Shown: piece by piece, positions 8,701 through 16,260 of the stretch
How positions within the stretch are numbered: the first letter of the stretch is position 1
Layout: each line of letters begins with the position of its first letter
Source of the DNA: Planctomycetaceae bacterium
GTDB lineage: Bacteria; Planctomycetota; Phycisphaerae; SM23-33
Length of the DNA stretch: 64,000 nucleotides
Assembly (NCBI GenBank): GCA_039680605.1
Contig: JBDKTA010000065.1
Span: 20,866-84,865, forward strand
Direction of reading: 5' to 3'
Position numbers and translations under genes: made by a program
The notes under the pieces: model-generated
The model's database searches: none
Seen by the model: only the letters and a program-made list of their open reading frames with translations
Told to the model about the DNA's origin: nothing

Positions 8701-9144
8701 GAACCGCCGCCCATCCGGCGAGGGGCGGAACTTCCAGACCAGCGAGCCGTCGTCGGCCGCCAGGCAGTATGCAAAACCGTCGTCGCTGCCGAAGTAGATC
8801 TTGCCGTCAACAAACGTCGGGGCGATGCGCACCGGCGCATCGGTGGTGAAGAGCCATTTCTCCTGCCCGCTGATCGCGTCGAGGCAGTGGACGGAATCGT
8901 CCACGCTCGATCCGAAAAACAGCGACCCGCCGGCCACGATCATGTGAAAAGCCGGATCGTAATTTCGCATCGAGCGCAGGGGCTTTACGATGCGGTAGGC
9001 GTCGTACTTGGCCGGTCCGCTCCAGGCGGGTTGGGGCGGCTGGGGCGACTGCCACGTCCAGGCCTGAGCCAGCGAACCGGCGTTGAGGGTCGCGTGCGTC
9101 TTGCCGCTGCGGCGGTTGTCGTGCTGATACGTCGGCCAATCCAT
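5731..9144 (-). CDS. Large PQQ-propeller protein with embedded FN3-like and methyltransferase-like domains
   Basis: A 1137-residue multidomain protein. Residues about 1-405 form PQQ/BamB-like beta-propeller blades (repeated W-x-F, GxxYxGS and AxDxxSG patterns). About 425-510 resembles the N-terminal Ig-like domain of purple acid phosphatases. Residues 526-555 are three in-frame R1 repeats reading GRDAHAT. About 565-690 has a Rossmann methyltransferase motif (MLGCGDGQ near 571, then VIAVDTD). The rest is a second propeller. The start has a strong AGGAGG site. The N-terminus MDWPTYQHDN has no signal peptide, odd for a propeller protein. The role is unknown; oxidoreductase or scaffold functions are only guesses. 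Confidence 0.8.
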   Translation of the reverse strand: MDWPTYQHDNRRSGKTHATLNAGSLAQAWTWQSPQPPQPAWSGPAKYDAYRIVKPLRSMRNYDPAFHMIVAGGSLFFGSSVDDSVHCLDAISGQEKWLFTTDAPVRIAPTFVDGKIYFGSDDGFAYCLAADDGSLVWKFRPSPDGRRFLNNGRLIGHWPVRTGVLVEDGTAYFAAGMLPWEDSYLCAVDAHSGKPQGRGRYVALHQGAPQSGRVEQTAGLTMEGAMLISADRLYIPQGRIPPLMFSRKDGRLLGSLTNGGGCFVLLTEDDQVLHGPGNNAGWITLSAGDSGQKLAAFDDGTAAVVHDGTVFVLTRSTLAAVDRASGAERWKQPCDYPYSLVLAGTTLFAGGADALAAFDADTGLQLWQSAVTGKVHGLALAAGMLYATTDAGAIYCFAPQGQAAANAWKPAPPAYVEGGPVEEITPPEAMPLAPYLQFTSRTAATVRWQTPDPVPTKFQYAHGQDQRAIEDPQPKVQHEVHLTDLRRDAIYDCTAWAGDQAVTFECDTYFNYEPCSVGVLPVQGQKQEHGRDAHATPEHGRDAHATPEHGRDAHATRQAAEGILKTAGVDRGICLMLGCGDGQLAYELARQSRLRVIAVDTDAAAVASARRMFQAAGVYGACVAVHHVRSYDAIPFVGSFANIIVASQPLSDPAAAEAMRLLCPGSGVLIRGGDTGCHGGRSPAAISPTVTTLPPIATAGVWTHQYGLADNTSYGGEALAGAGSTLDLAVQWVGEPGPRYQPDRNGRKPAPLAINGRLFGQGRRRIVALDSFNGTVLWSLEMPAFCRFNMPRDCGNWCADQSHLYAAVKGQCWKIDQRDGSVAKMFEVVSGSGDMAAGKRPPWHTGAAWDWGYVADGGANIIGSAVKAGSAFVAFVGHANWYDAKDGPATFKVCSENLFAMNKSTGGLAWKYAGGVVINSTICIADGRVYFVECRHPAVLASADRRVGMDELWQQQYLVALDAADGRLLWEQPLKTAPGVVVFYMAAAEGRLVINASDVRYNVYAFSAADGSALWQTSFEWMSDNHGGHMSHPAIVDGKVFVRPRVLDLATGALLEVRMPGGGCGTYIMTDRTAIFRSSHVTVWDFNNDQASFWYRLRPGCWISTVAACGMVLSPEAGGGCSCGSWLETSIAFAPSV
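7478..7563. repeat. R1 tandem array (3 copies, 30-bp period) inside a gene
   Basis: Three copies of GGCATGGGCGTCTCGCCCAT sit head to tail with a period of exactly 30 bases, a multiple of three. The minus-strand gene therefore reads through as PEHGRDAHAT repeats. A decayed fourth half-copy follows near 7587-7602. The array falls at the junction between the Ig-like and methyltransferase-like parts. Confidence 0.95.
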
Positions 9145-9171
9145 GCGTGGACCTCCTGATGCTAATACAAG

Positions 9172-9300
9172 AAACTTACCACAGAGGCACAGAGTTCACA
9201 GAGTGTAAAACAAAAGCGGCAAGCACTACGCAGCGCGGCGGGGTTGCCGCTTTGGTTGTTGTCTTATCCTCTGAGGGCTCTGTGCCTCTGTGGTGAGTTT
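9172..9300. repeat. R6 word-hairpin (CACAGAGG lexicon)
   Basis: The left arm AAACTTACCACAGAGGCACA... at 9172-9203 and the right arm ending GTGCCTCTGTGGTGAGTTT at 9268-9300 are reverse complements with few changes. The right arm overlaps the last codons of the AlkD-like gene. The inner arms of the element at 62087-62279 use the same words. Confidence 0.85.
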
Positions 9301-9998
9301 TTGGCGGCCATGAACATCTTGCGTCTATCCTGCGACAGGCGTTCGATGGCGTACCGCAGCATCGTGCGGGGCATGACGGCGGCGTGGCGGGTGAGGAACT
9401 GCTCCAGCACGGCCGTGTCTCGCTTGCCGACTTCCCGCAGCATCCATCCGACGGCTTTGTGCATCAGGTCGTGCGCGTCGCCCAGCAGGATTTCTGTGAT
9501 GGCCAGCGTGTCGTCGAACTGGCCGAGGCGGATGAAGTGCAGCGTCGCCAAAATGCTGATGCGCCGCTCCCACAGCCACTTCGAGCGGGCCAGGCGACAG
9601 AGCGGGCGGCGGCTCTTGTCGGCCAGGTACTCCCCCACCACCTGCGGGGCCGAAACGTCCACCAGGTCCCAGTTGTTCACGAACTTGGTGTTGGCCAGGT
9701 ACAGGGCGTAGATCGTCTTCTTCTTTTGGTCGTCGCCCCGCGCCGCCTGGGCGACCAGGATGATCAAGGCCGCCAGGCGCTCCTCGTGAATCTTCGAGTG
9801 CAGCAGCTTCTCGACCTGCGAAAGCGCCATGGCCGCGAAGTCTTTGGCAACGGCCCGAATGACGGGCACGCGCAGACCGATGAAGACGTCGCCCTCTCCG
9901 TACTGCCCCGGACCGGTCTTGAAGAACCGCTGGAGGAATAGCGCATCGGCCGGATCGCCCAGGGCCCGCAAACGTGATTGAAGGTCTTTTGCCGTCAT
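9264..9998 (-). CDS. AlkD-like DNA alkylation repair HEAT-repeat protein
   Basis: A 244-residue alpha-helical protein of the DNA alkylation repair family, which removes alkylated bases without flipping them. Diagnostic stretches are NNWDLVD near 107-113, WLWERRISIL near 140-149 and DLMHKAVGWMLREVGKRD near 175-192. The tryptophan and aspartate at these sites correspond to the base-contacting cleft of AlkD. The last residues (SPQRHRALRG) come from the arm of the adjacent hairpin, so the original C-terminus may have been altered. It stands alone between a PQQ gene and a divergent deacetylase. Distant homologues are sometimes structural rather than enzymatic. Confidence 0.88.
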   Translation of the reverse strand: MTAKDLQSRLRALGDPADALFLQRFFKTGPGQYGEGDVFIGLRVPVIRAVAKDFAAMALSQVEKLLHSKIHEERLAALIILVAQAARGDDQKKKTIYALYLANTKFVNNWDLVDVSAPQVVGEYLADKSRRPLCRLARSKWLWERRISILATLHFIRLGQFDDTLAITEILLGDAHDLMHKAVGWMLREVGKRDTAVLEQFLTRHAAVMPRTMLRYAIERLSQDRRKMFMAAKNSPQRHRALRG

Positions 9999-10004
9999 AC
10001 CGGC

Positions 10005-10101
10005 ATAGTAACCAGTAATCAGTAACCGGTAACCAGTAATTGCACAGTTGAGCAGTGATTACCGATTACCGATTACCGATTACTGATTACTGATTACTGA
10101 T
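10005..10101. repeat. R6 word-hairpin (GATTACT/GATTACC heptads) in a divergent gap
   Basis: The left arm at about 10008-10040 has AGTAACC/AGTAATC heptads. The right arm at 10059-10101 has six ATTACCG/ATTACTG heptads and is the inverted counterpart. It fills the whole gap between two divergently transcribed genes, so any promoters must lie within or beside it. The same lexicon recurs at 16261-16394. Confidence 0.88.
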
Positions 10102-10114
10102 ATAAGATTGTGCC

Positions 10115-10912
10115 ATGCGTATCCCAATCACCATGTGCCACGGCTGCGGCGGCGGCCCGAGGCCCCTCGACGCCGAACGGTTCGAGCGTTACTTCGCCAT
10201 CGCGCGAAGGCTGGGCTTCGAGTCGATCTCGTACGACGACCTGGCCGCCTGGCGGTTCGAGGGCGCTGCCCTGCCCGGGCGGCCGATCATGTTCGACTTC
10301 GACCACGCAGCCGTTTCGATCCGCCACCAGATCATGCCCGTCATGGCAGCGGCGGGATATCGCGGCAACCTGTTCGTCCACACTGAGCCGCTGGAGCAGA
10401 TGCACGCCGGGCCGATACCAGCGCACGACGAGCGGTCTTACATGACCTGGGACGAGATCGGCGAGTTGGTCGCCGGCGGCTGGCACATCGGCGCCCACAC
10501 GCACACGCACCCGAACCTTTCGGCGCTGGCGATGAAAGATCCCAGCGGCGAGGCGATAGCCGTCGAACTGCAGACCAACGACGATCTGCTGCGGCGGCGC
10601 CTGGGTGTCGTGCCGCGCGACTTCGCCTTTACCGGCACGAGCTGGTCGAGCCAGGCCTACCGCCTGGTGCAAAGGCGATACCGCTTCGGGCGGCTGTGGA
10701 TTATCGGGGCGATGTACGAAGCCGACGGCAAGGCGATCCGCTACGCCGACCTCGTCGGCGCGCCCGGGGCGGACGAAGCAGACGGCGGCCCGCCGGCGGC
10801 CGCGAGATACATCACAGAGCAGACGCCGCCGCACATGCTGCCGGCAATGGAACTGCAGGAGTTGATTCACGATTACGGGGCGTTCGAGGCGTATCTGACT
10901 GCCGCGCTCTAG
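10115..10912 (+). CDS. Polysaccharide deacetylase (NodB-like)
   Basis: A 265-residue single-domain protein of the carbohydrate esterase 4 type, expected to remove acetyl or similar groups from glycans with a metal ion. The metal site is present in variant form: FDFDH at 60-64 replaces TFDDG, and H128/H132 lie in HTHTHPNL at 128-135. The rest of the barrel is short. No signal peptide or membrane segment is seen, so it may act on a cytoplasmic precursor or leave by another route. No glycosyltransferase is adjacent. Substrate is unknown. Confidence 0.8.
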   Translation: MRIPITMCHGCGGGPRPLDAERFERYFAIARRLGFESISYDDLAAWRFEGAALPGRPIMFDFDHAAVSIRHQIMPVMAAAGYRGNLFVHTEPLEQMHAGPIPAHDERSYMTWDEIGELVAGGWHIGAHTHTHPNLSALAMKDPSGEAIAVELQTNDDLLRRRLGVVPRDFAFTGTSWSSQAYRLVQRRYRFGRLWIIGAMYEADGKAIRYADLVGAPGADEADGGPPAAARYITEQTPPHMLPAMELQELIHDYGAFEAYLTAAL

Positions 10913-10922
10913 CGGGGGATGT

Positions 10923-11079
10923 CTCACCGCAGAGTTCGCGGAGGACGCAGAGAAGACGGACAAGGAAGGGGAATGATGGAATAATGGAATCCTGCACCAA
11001 GCCGACGTTCCATTATTCCATTATTCCATTGTTCCTTCTCTTCAGCTTTCTCTGCGTCCTCTGCGATCTCTGCGGTGAG
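10923..11079. repeat. R6 nested word-hairpin in a convergent gap
   Basis: The outer arms, 10923-10954 and 11047-11079, start CTCACCGCAGAG and match with about two mismatches in 32. The inner arms use a second lexicon, GAATGATGGAATAATGGAAT at 10971-10990 against TTCCATTATTCCATTATTCC near 11009-11028. This second lexicon recurs at 60697-60788. One hairpin is thus nested in another of different wording. Confidence 0.88.
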
Positions 11080-11091
11080 TCGCTTTTGCGG

Positions 11092-11850
11092 CTAGAACGC
11101 CATCGCGTACAGGTCCCAGACGATATGCGAGCCGATGGCGATTCCCAGGCCGCGGTGGACGTAGATCGTGCCCCAGAGCAGCCCGGCCAGCAGCAGGAAG
11201 AAGAACCTCTGCCAGGCAAACCCTTCCGGCGTCGCCAGGCCGCCCCAGTGACACAGGGCGAAAACGATCGCCGAGACCGTCACCGCCACCATCAGCACCG
11301 GGCGCTGGGGCATCTCGAAGAGGTCCACGAAGATCGCCAGCGCCACGCTGATCAGCACCAGGCGGAAGAAGAACTCTTCGTAGATTCCCGCACCGACGGC
11401 CTGGGTCACCAGGTGCAGCGCGGTGGCCGCGGATGTGGCAGCCTGGGACGTCTGGGCCGCCATGAACCCCAGCAGGAACGACAGCGCCACCAGCGGCAGC
11501 GTCCAGAGGATGGACTCGACGGCCATCCCGATCAGGACGGCCGGTTCCAGGCGCCACGGCGCCCGGGTGCGCCAGTGGGCCACCAGCAGCGTCGAGACGA
11601 TCAGCAGGCTCGACAGATGCACCGCCGAGGCGCCCAGGTGCTGAAATACGAAATTGAAGTAGTAAGGCACGACCAGTCCGCTGGGGTGCCACGCGGCGAC
11701 CATGTGGAAGCCCAGCAGCGGCAGCGTGATGAACATGAGGATATTCCAGGCCTGGCGGGACTGTGCGAAGTATCCCAGTTCATCCGGGCGGATGTTCTTG
11801 TCAGAGGCAGTCATTGGCGGCATTATCGCCGACGCGCCGCGCGTTGCCAA
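11092..11850 (-). CDS. CPBP-family intramembrane glutamic endopeptidase
   Basis: An integral membrane protein of about 250 residues with the CAAX-protease/bacteriocin-processing signatures: EEFFFR at 158-163 (motif 1), FALCH with H201 (motif 2) and SHIVWD with H242 and D246. These residues form the catalytic site in Rce1-like enzymes. Several hydrophobic helices span about 36-60, 76-93 and 104-131. Alternative ATGs at residues 10 and 13 (11823 and 11814) are plausible, since the first nine residues lack homology-like character. It follows wrbA on the same strand, 19 bases after its stop, so the two are likely co-transcribed. Substrate unknown. Confidence 0.85.
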   Translation of the reverse strand: MATRGASAIMPPMTASDKNIRPDELGYFAQSRQAWNILMFITLPLLGFHMVAAWHPSGLVVPYYFNFVFQHLGASAVHLSSLLIVSTLLVAHWRTRAPWRLEPAVLIGMAVESILWTLPLVALSFLLGFMAAQTSQAATSAATALHLVTQAVGAGIYEEFFFRLVLISVALAIFVDLFEMPQRPVLMVAVTVSAIVFALCHWGGLATPEGFAWQRFFFLLLAGLLWGTIYVHRGLGIAIGSHIVWDLYAMAF

Positions 11851-11869
11851 TGGGGATCAGAAGCTTTGC

Positions 11870-12484
11870 CTATTTCCCGGCCAGTTTCCCTGCAATCTGG
11901 GCGACGTGGCGCCCTTGATATTTCGCGATGGTCAGTTCGTTCTCGCTGGGTTGGCGCGAGCCGTCGACGTCGGCCAGCGTGGTGGCGCCGTAGGGCGTTC
12001 CGCCGGTGATTTCTTTCATGTTGAGCAGGTGCGTCTCACCGTAAGGCACGCCGACGATGATCATGCCCAGGTGCAGCAGCGTGGTGTGGAAGCTGGTGAT
12101 GGTCGTCTCCTGCCCACCGTGCTGGGTGGCGGTCGAGGCGAAAACGCTGCCGATCTTGCCCACCAGCGACCCGTTCAGCCACAGCCGCGTGGTGCGGTCG
12201 AGAAAGTTGCGCATCTGGGCGCACATGTTGCCAAAGCGCGTGGGCGTGCCGAAGATCAGCGCGTCGGCCTCGGGAAGGCGGTCGACCTCGGCGATGGGAA
12301 TGTGCGAGAAGGCCTCGCGCGCCTGCTTGGCGCCGGATTTCTCCAGCGCCTCCTCGGGCACCAGTTCGGGCACTTGAAACAGGGAAACCTCCGCCCCGTC
12401 GACCTCGCGTGCTCCGGAGGCCACCGCCTCAGCCATTTTGTAGATGTGCCCATACATGCTGTAGAAGATGATCTGGATTTTCAT
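11870..12484 (-). CDS. wrbA: NAD(P)H:quinone oxidoreductase, WrbA type
   Basis: A 204-residue flavodoxin-fold enzyme that reduces quinones by two electrons with FMN, limiting oxidative stress. The FMN phosphate loop is [12 protein letters not shown] at about 9-20. The family motif GTPTRFGNM near 79-87 and the [12 protein letters not shown] loop near 117-128 are both present. The ATG is preceded by an AAGGAG site. Length is normal. It is first in a probable two-gene unit with the CPBP protease. Confidence 0.94.
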   Translation of the reverse strand: MKIQIIFYSMYGHIYKMAEAVASGAREVDGAEVSLFQVPELVPEEALEKSGAKQAREAFSHIPIAEVDRLPEADALIFGTPTRFGNMCAQMRNFLDRTTRLWLNGSLVGKIGSVFASTATQHGGQETTITSFHTTLLHLGMIIVGVPYGETHLLNMKEITGGTPYGATTLADVDGSRQPSENELTIAKYQGRHVAQIAGKLAGK

Positions 12485-12528
12485 GCGTAGAACTCCTTTG
12501 TGGGATTATAGGCCCCGCGGTTCGGGTG

Positions 12529-12627
12529 CCGTGGCGGGGAGGCCCGAAGGGCCGGACAGCCACGATCCCCGCATCGCAGCAGAGTCCGTCGTGGCTGTCG
12601 GGCTTCGCCCTCCCGCCACAGCACCAT
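12529..12627. repeat. Long inverted repeat upstream of wrbA
   Basis: The left arm, GTGCCGTGGCGGGGAGGCCC and onward to ACAGCCACGA (12529-12569), pairs with a right arm TCGTGGCTGTC...CCGCCACAGCAC. About 40 nt per arm match with several differences. The sequence differs from the other families, so it may be a further class or an old R5 relative. Confidence 0.75.
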
Positions 12628-12648
12628 CAGCAAGCAGCGCTCGGGGCG

Positions 12649-13071
12649 TCAATCGCTTTCGTCAGTCGGCGGTTCCTGACTGCCGGCTGCCGGTTCCCCG
12701 GGCAAGGCCAGTTCAGAAATGATTCTCGCCACGCGGGTTGGGCCCAGGCCGCGGACGTGTTCCAGGTCCGCGCGGGTGCGGAACGTCTTGCCGCCGCTGC
12801 GGTAGTCCACGATGGCCTGGGCGTACGCCGGGCCGATCCCGTGCAGGCGGCGAAGGGAGCCCACCGATGCCGTATTGGGGTCGATCTTCTCGCGGATGCG
12901 AGCCTGGGCTTGTTCGTTTGGTGGCGGCAGGGACTGGATCCAATCGAACTGGCTCAAAGCGGAAGACACGATCATGGCCGCGGCCGCCAGCACGCACAGG
13001 ATCAGGATGGTGGACGTTTCCCGGGCTGTCCAGAGCAGATCGAATCGCCGGCGATGGTCAGGGGTGTTCAT
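12649..13071 (-). CDS. Membrane-anchored helix-hairpin-helix (ComEA-like) protein
   Basis: A 140-residue protein with one membrane segment at about 21-42 and two helix-hairpin-helix motifs: IDPNTASVGSLRRLHGIG at about 63-80 and RTRADLEHVRGLG at about 98-110. This layout matches ComEA, which binds incoming DNA at the membrane during transformation. In this phylum such short proteins are common and not all are linked to competence. No comEC or pilus gene is nearby. Its start overlaps the end of the upstream GH10-like gene by 14 bases, implying translational coupling. Confidence 0.75.
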   Translation of the reverse strand: MNTPDHRRRFDLLWTARETSTILILCVLAAAAMIVSSALSQFDWIQSLPPPNEQAQARIREKIDPNTASVGSLRRLHGIGPAYAQAIVDYRSGGKTFRTRADLEHVRGLGPTRVARIISELALPGEPAAGSQEPPTDESD

Positions 13072-14608
13072 CGCTGGGGGCCGGTGCGGCAGGGGCCGGA
13101 CCGCGCTGACCGGCCAGGAAGTTGTTGCGGAAGTTGCGCAGTTCGCGGCAAGCGAGTTTGGGTTCGGCCGGATCGTGGCAGAGCCCGCCGTGGGGGATGT
13201 AGTGCGGGGTGGTGTCCGACAGGTCGCGCCAGCAGAGGCTCTCGACGAAGGGCTTGGACAGGCTCACGCGGAAGAACGCCTGCAGCCACTCGGCCTGGAG
13301 GCGCTGCGACCACGGGGCATGCCACTGCCCGGCCCGCACGATCGACTCCTTGCCCTCCCACGCGTCGGCGGGGTCGGCGGTGATGTCCGAGGGCACGCCG
13401 CAAGCCGTCACGTGAACGGGCTTGCTGAGGCTGATGAACTCGTCGAGCAGGGCGCTGATCTGCATGAAGTCGCGCACACAGAACCCGTCCATCGCCACGC
13501 CCATGAACATCTGCAGACCGAAGGAGTCAAACTTGACGCCGCTCTGGACGGCCATGTCGGCGTAGAGCATCGGCGGGATGGTGCGCTGGTTTCGGGCGTA
13601 GTACTCGCCCCAAGGCAGGACCAGCTCGATCATCACCTGGCTGCGCGGGGCCATCTTCTTGACCAGCAGGCAGGTCATCCGCGTCAGCTCCATGAGCTGC
13701 TCGAAATTCAGGTTGAAGGCGTTGTGGGCGTGAATGCCCGAGACCACGTTCCACACCTGCACCTGCTTGCTGTAGCGCTGCACGATGCGGCTGGCGTGCT
13801 CGAACACCAGCTCGCGCAGCGAGTCGAAGTCGTTCTCCCAGATGTACAGCCACTCCGGCACCGTCGCCGGGTCGAAGCTCAGCAGAGGCCCCGAGTGGAT
13901 GGGCTTCTTGTGCTGCACGCCCCACTTGATCCAGTTGTCTGCCGCGGTGTAATCGTACTGCCGCTCCTTGGGCTCGATCTGCTTCCAGGGCAGCGGGATG
14001 CTGACGAAGTCGCACATCTCGCGAACACGGGTGCGGTAGTTGTCGGCGGTCTGGGCCAGGTCGATCTCACAGCCGAAAGTGGCCTTGGCGGCCGCCGGCG
14101 CCCGCCGGCGCGTCAGGAAGATGTCGGCGTGGAACAGGGCGGCCTTTTCGCCCAGCGTGACAGTCTGTTCGAGGGCCTGGTCGGCCAGGGCGGCGGCCTC
14201 GGCGGGGTCGGCCGGTTTAAGCGACCGGGCGAACTTGCGGCGGACCTCGTCGAATTCCTTGTTGAGGCTCTCGGCGCCGACGTAGTCGAAGAGTCCCCAG
14301 TCTTCGCGTTTCTGGGCCAGGCGCATGATCTGCCCGCGGGCGATCTCGACGTTGAGGTTGTACGGCTCGCCCCGCTCGGGCAGGCGCGTGGTCGGCAGCA
14401 TGAACGTGCCCGACGATCCGGCGTGCCACAGCAGCGCCAACCCGCAGGCCCCGGGGGCGTGCTTCATGCAGGAGATCTGCCCGTTGCTGGCCGCCAGGTC
14501 GGCGCGGACGGGAATATTGTCCTGGCCAAAGATGTACGCCCCTGTCAGGTCGATCTGACTGGCCAACTTACCATCACGATATACGTCGAAGCGAAGCATA
14601 TTTGACAA
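13058..14608 (-). CDS. GH10-like TIM-barrel protein lacking both catalytic glutamates
   Basis: A 516-residue protein with an N-terminal beta-rich region (about 1-170) and a C-terminal barrel resembling glycoside hydrolase family 10 xylanases. In true GH10 enzymes the acid/base glutamate lies in a WDVVNE motif and the nucleophile in ITELD. Here the matching segments read VWNVVSG at 285-291 and VHVTACG at 398-404, so both are absent. The substrate-side SIPLPWKQIEP near 203-213 is kept. There is no signal peptide. It may be a carbohydrate-binding pseudoenzyme or use other residues. It is translated just before the HhH gene. Confidence 0.65.
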   Translation of the reverse strand: MSNMLRFDVYRDGKLASQIDLTGAYIFGQDNIPVRADLAASNGQISCMKHAPGACGLALLWHAGSSGTFMLPTTRLPERGEPYNLNVEIARGQIMRLAQKREDWGLFDYVGAESLNKEFDEVRRKFARSLKPADPAEAAALADQALEQTVTLGEKAALFHADIFLTRRRAPAAAKATFGCEIDLAQTADNYRTRVREMCDFVSIPLPWKQIEPKERQYDYTAADNWIKWGVQHKKPIHSGPLLSFDPATVPEWLYIWENDFDSLRELVFEHASRIVQRYSKQVQVWNVVSGIHAHNAFNLNFEQLMELTRMTCLLVKKMAPRSQVMIELVLPWGEYYARNQRTIPPMLYADMAVQSGVKFDSFGLQMFMGVAMDGFCVRDFMQISALLDEFISLSKPVHVTACGVPSDITADPADAWEGKESIVRAGQWHAPWSQRLQAEWLQAFFRVSLSKPFVESLCWRDLSDTTPHYIPHGGLCHDPAEPKLACRELRNFRNNFLAGQRGPAPAAPAPSDEHP

Positions 14609-14623
14609 TCACAGCCACAGAAC

Positions 14624-14720
14624 TATGGAGTGCGGCGGCAGCAGCCGCCGCTTTCCCTGTTTCTGGGGCAACAGCTACCCAACAACATCCAAAGCGGCGG
14701 CTCTGGCCGCCGCACTCCAC
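14624..14720. repeat. R3 repeat pair in inverted arrangement
   Basis: Two R3 copies face each other: ACTATGGAGTGCGGCGGCAG near 14624 and CATCCAAAGCGGCGGC...GCCGCCGCACTCC ending at 14720. Each is itself palindromic. The right copy is nearly the same as the one embedded in mnmE. The following stretch up to 14863 holds no gene that I can see. Confidence 0.85.
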
Positions 14721-14863
14721 ATGCGTCTGGCCATGCCACCCCTTCCCGTGACTTACTAAGTAATGTACTGGCAGGCAGTGCGTTTTGGAACGATATGTTT
14801 GCCCAGACGTGCAAATCGCGGCCGGGTCACTTCAGTGACCCCGGAACGGATGCAACCGACCCC

Positions 14864-15706
14864 CTACGCCTTATAGACGTCCCTGTCCTGCTCGCGTTGG
14901 CGCTGCGAGGCCTGGGCGAGGGTCTTTTTTTCGCGCGAAGTGAGGCTGTTGAGCCCCTGCTGATGCACCTTGGCCAGGATGCGGTCGATCTCCTGGCGGT
15001 CGTCGGCGCGATTTTGCATCTTGCGCTTCCACGAGCTGCCCCCGCCCCGGCGCAGCGATTGCCACGCCCGCTCCAGGGCCGGCACGGCGTACACCCACGC
15101 CGCCCCCGCCAGCGCCCCGCCCAGGTGCGCCGCGTCGGCGACCCTGCCGGTCGAGCCGCGCCCCGCCAGACCGGAAAGCACCTGGAACGCCGACCACGCC
15201 ACGAAAACAGCCGCCACCACCCGGATGGGCACCGGAATGATGATCAACAGCAGCCGCACGTGCGGAAACAGAAGCGCGCAGGCCACCACGATCGCCAGGA
15301 CCCCTGCCGAGGCCCCGATCACGGGGGCCGACGAGACCGCCACGTGGAACAGCCCGCCGGCGGCGCCGCAGATCAGGTAAAACGCCAGGAACCGCCGCGG
15401 GCCCCAGGCGCTCTCAAGCATCATCCCCACGAAGTACAGCCCCAGCATGTTAAATGCCAGGTGCCACTCGTCAGTGTGCAGGAACTGGAACGAGAGGAAC
15501 CGCCACACCTGCCACGCCTGCTTGGCCGACAGGACCAGTGCATCTTGAACGTGGGGATAGCTCTTCTTCAGGACAACCTGCAGGACGAACATCGCCCCGT
15601 TGGCGATCAACAGGATCAGAACCATTCGCGACGGACGCGGAAACGCCAGCGACATCGGGCCCCCGCCGCCGCCGCGCCAGTATGGGCGGTTGGACAACCC
15701 CATCAT
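14864..15706 (-). CDS. Rhomboid-family intramembrane serine protease
   Basis: A 280-residue polytopic protein. The catalytic serine lies in GASAG at 131-135 (Ser133), and the histidine in AHLGG (His194). H82 and N86 (HLAFN) form the conserved oxyanion region. After the membrane domain comes a soluble tail (about 215-280) with RILAKVHQQGLNSLTSREKK, a short C-terminal domain often attached to rhomboids in this phylum. It cleaves membrane-anchored substrates within the bilayer; its targets are unknown. The start overlaps the stop of the NUDIX gene by four bases (ATGA), so the two are coupled. Confidence 0.92.
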   Translation of the reverse strand: MMGLSNRPYWRGGGGGPMSLAFPRPSRMVLILLIANGAMFVLQVVLKKSYPHVQDALVLSAKQAWQVWRFLSFQFLHTDEWHLAFNMLGLYFVGMMLESAWGPRRFLAFYLICGAAGGLFHVAVSSAPVIGASAGVLAIVVACALLFPHVRLLLIIIPVPIRVVAAVFVAWSAFQVLSGLAGRGSTGRVADAAHLGGALAGAAWVYAVPALERAWQSLRRGGGSSWKRKMQNRADDRQEIDRILAKVHQQGLNSLTSREKKTLAQASQRQREQDRDVYKA

Positions 15707-16236
15707 GACTCCCGTTTAAGCCAGTATAGCGCCAAGGCCGCAATCGACTTGCCGTCGTGCAGCGTCCCGTCGCGAACCATTCGGCGCACGGCCGAGTCGG
15801 AATACACTTCCACCGTGATCCGCTCGTACTGTTCGAGGTTCTGCGGGCCGGCCGACAGGTTCGTCGCCAGGTAGGCGTGCATGACCTCGTCGGTGGTGCC
15901 CGGACCGGTGAAGAACTGCCCGAGCTTCTCGATGCGCCCGGCGACGTACCCGGTTTCTTCCGTCAGCTCGCGGGCGGCGCAGAGGTCGGGGTTCTCGCTG
16001 TCTTCGAGCATGCCGGCAGGCAGCTCCAGCAGGTCCTCGCCGACGGCGAACCGCTCGTTGCGGATCAGGGCGATCGAGCCGTCGTCGAGCACCGGCAGAA
16101 TCACCGCCGCACCGCCGTAGTGTACAAAGTCGCGCTCGACAAGGCTGCCGTCGTCCATGCGCAACGTCACCTTGTACGCCGTCGCGACGCGACCCTGGTA
16201 AACGAGCTTCTGGCTTTCGAACTTGTGTGTTGGCAT
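15703..16236 (-). CDS. NUDIX hydrolase, ADP-ribose pyrophosphatase-like
   Basis: A 177-residue enzyme expected to hydrolyse nucleoside diphosphate sugars such as ADP-ribose. The full Nudix box is present from G75 (GMLEDSENPDLCAARELTEE, then TGY), matching G-x5-E-x7-RE-U-x-EE-x-G-U with no change. The upstream ELPAG and downstream FTGPGTTDE segments match the ADP-ribose subgroup. It is the first gene of a two-gene unit with the rhomboid protease, an arrangement with no obvious functional link. Confidence 0.92.
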   Translation of the reverse strand: MPTHKFESQKLVYQGRVATAYKVTLRMDDGSLVERDFVHYGGAAVILPVLDDGSIALIRNERFAVGEDLLELPAGMLEDSENPDLCAARELTEETGYVAGRIEKLGQFFTGPGTTDEVMHAYLATNLSAGPQNLEQYERITVEVYSDSAVRRMVRDGTLHDGKSIAALALYWLKRES

Positions 16237-16260
16237 GAGGGGATTATAACAACCGGGAGG

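Noticed and set aside
6736..9159. An 807-codon open frame opposite the PQQ gene
   Set aside because: Its protein consists of Arg/Gly/Ala-rich text and mirrors R1 repeats; it is a shadow of the minus-strand gene.
10005..10101. CRISPR or iteron array suspicion for heptad runs
   Set aside because: Word length is seven with no unique spacers, and the arms are inverted; no replication initiator lies beside it.
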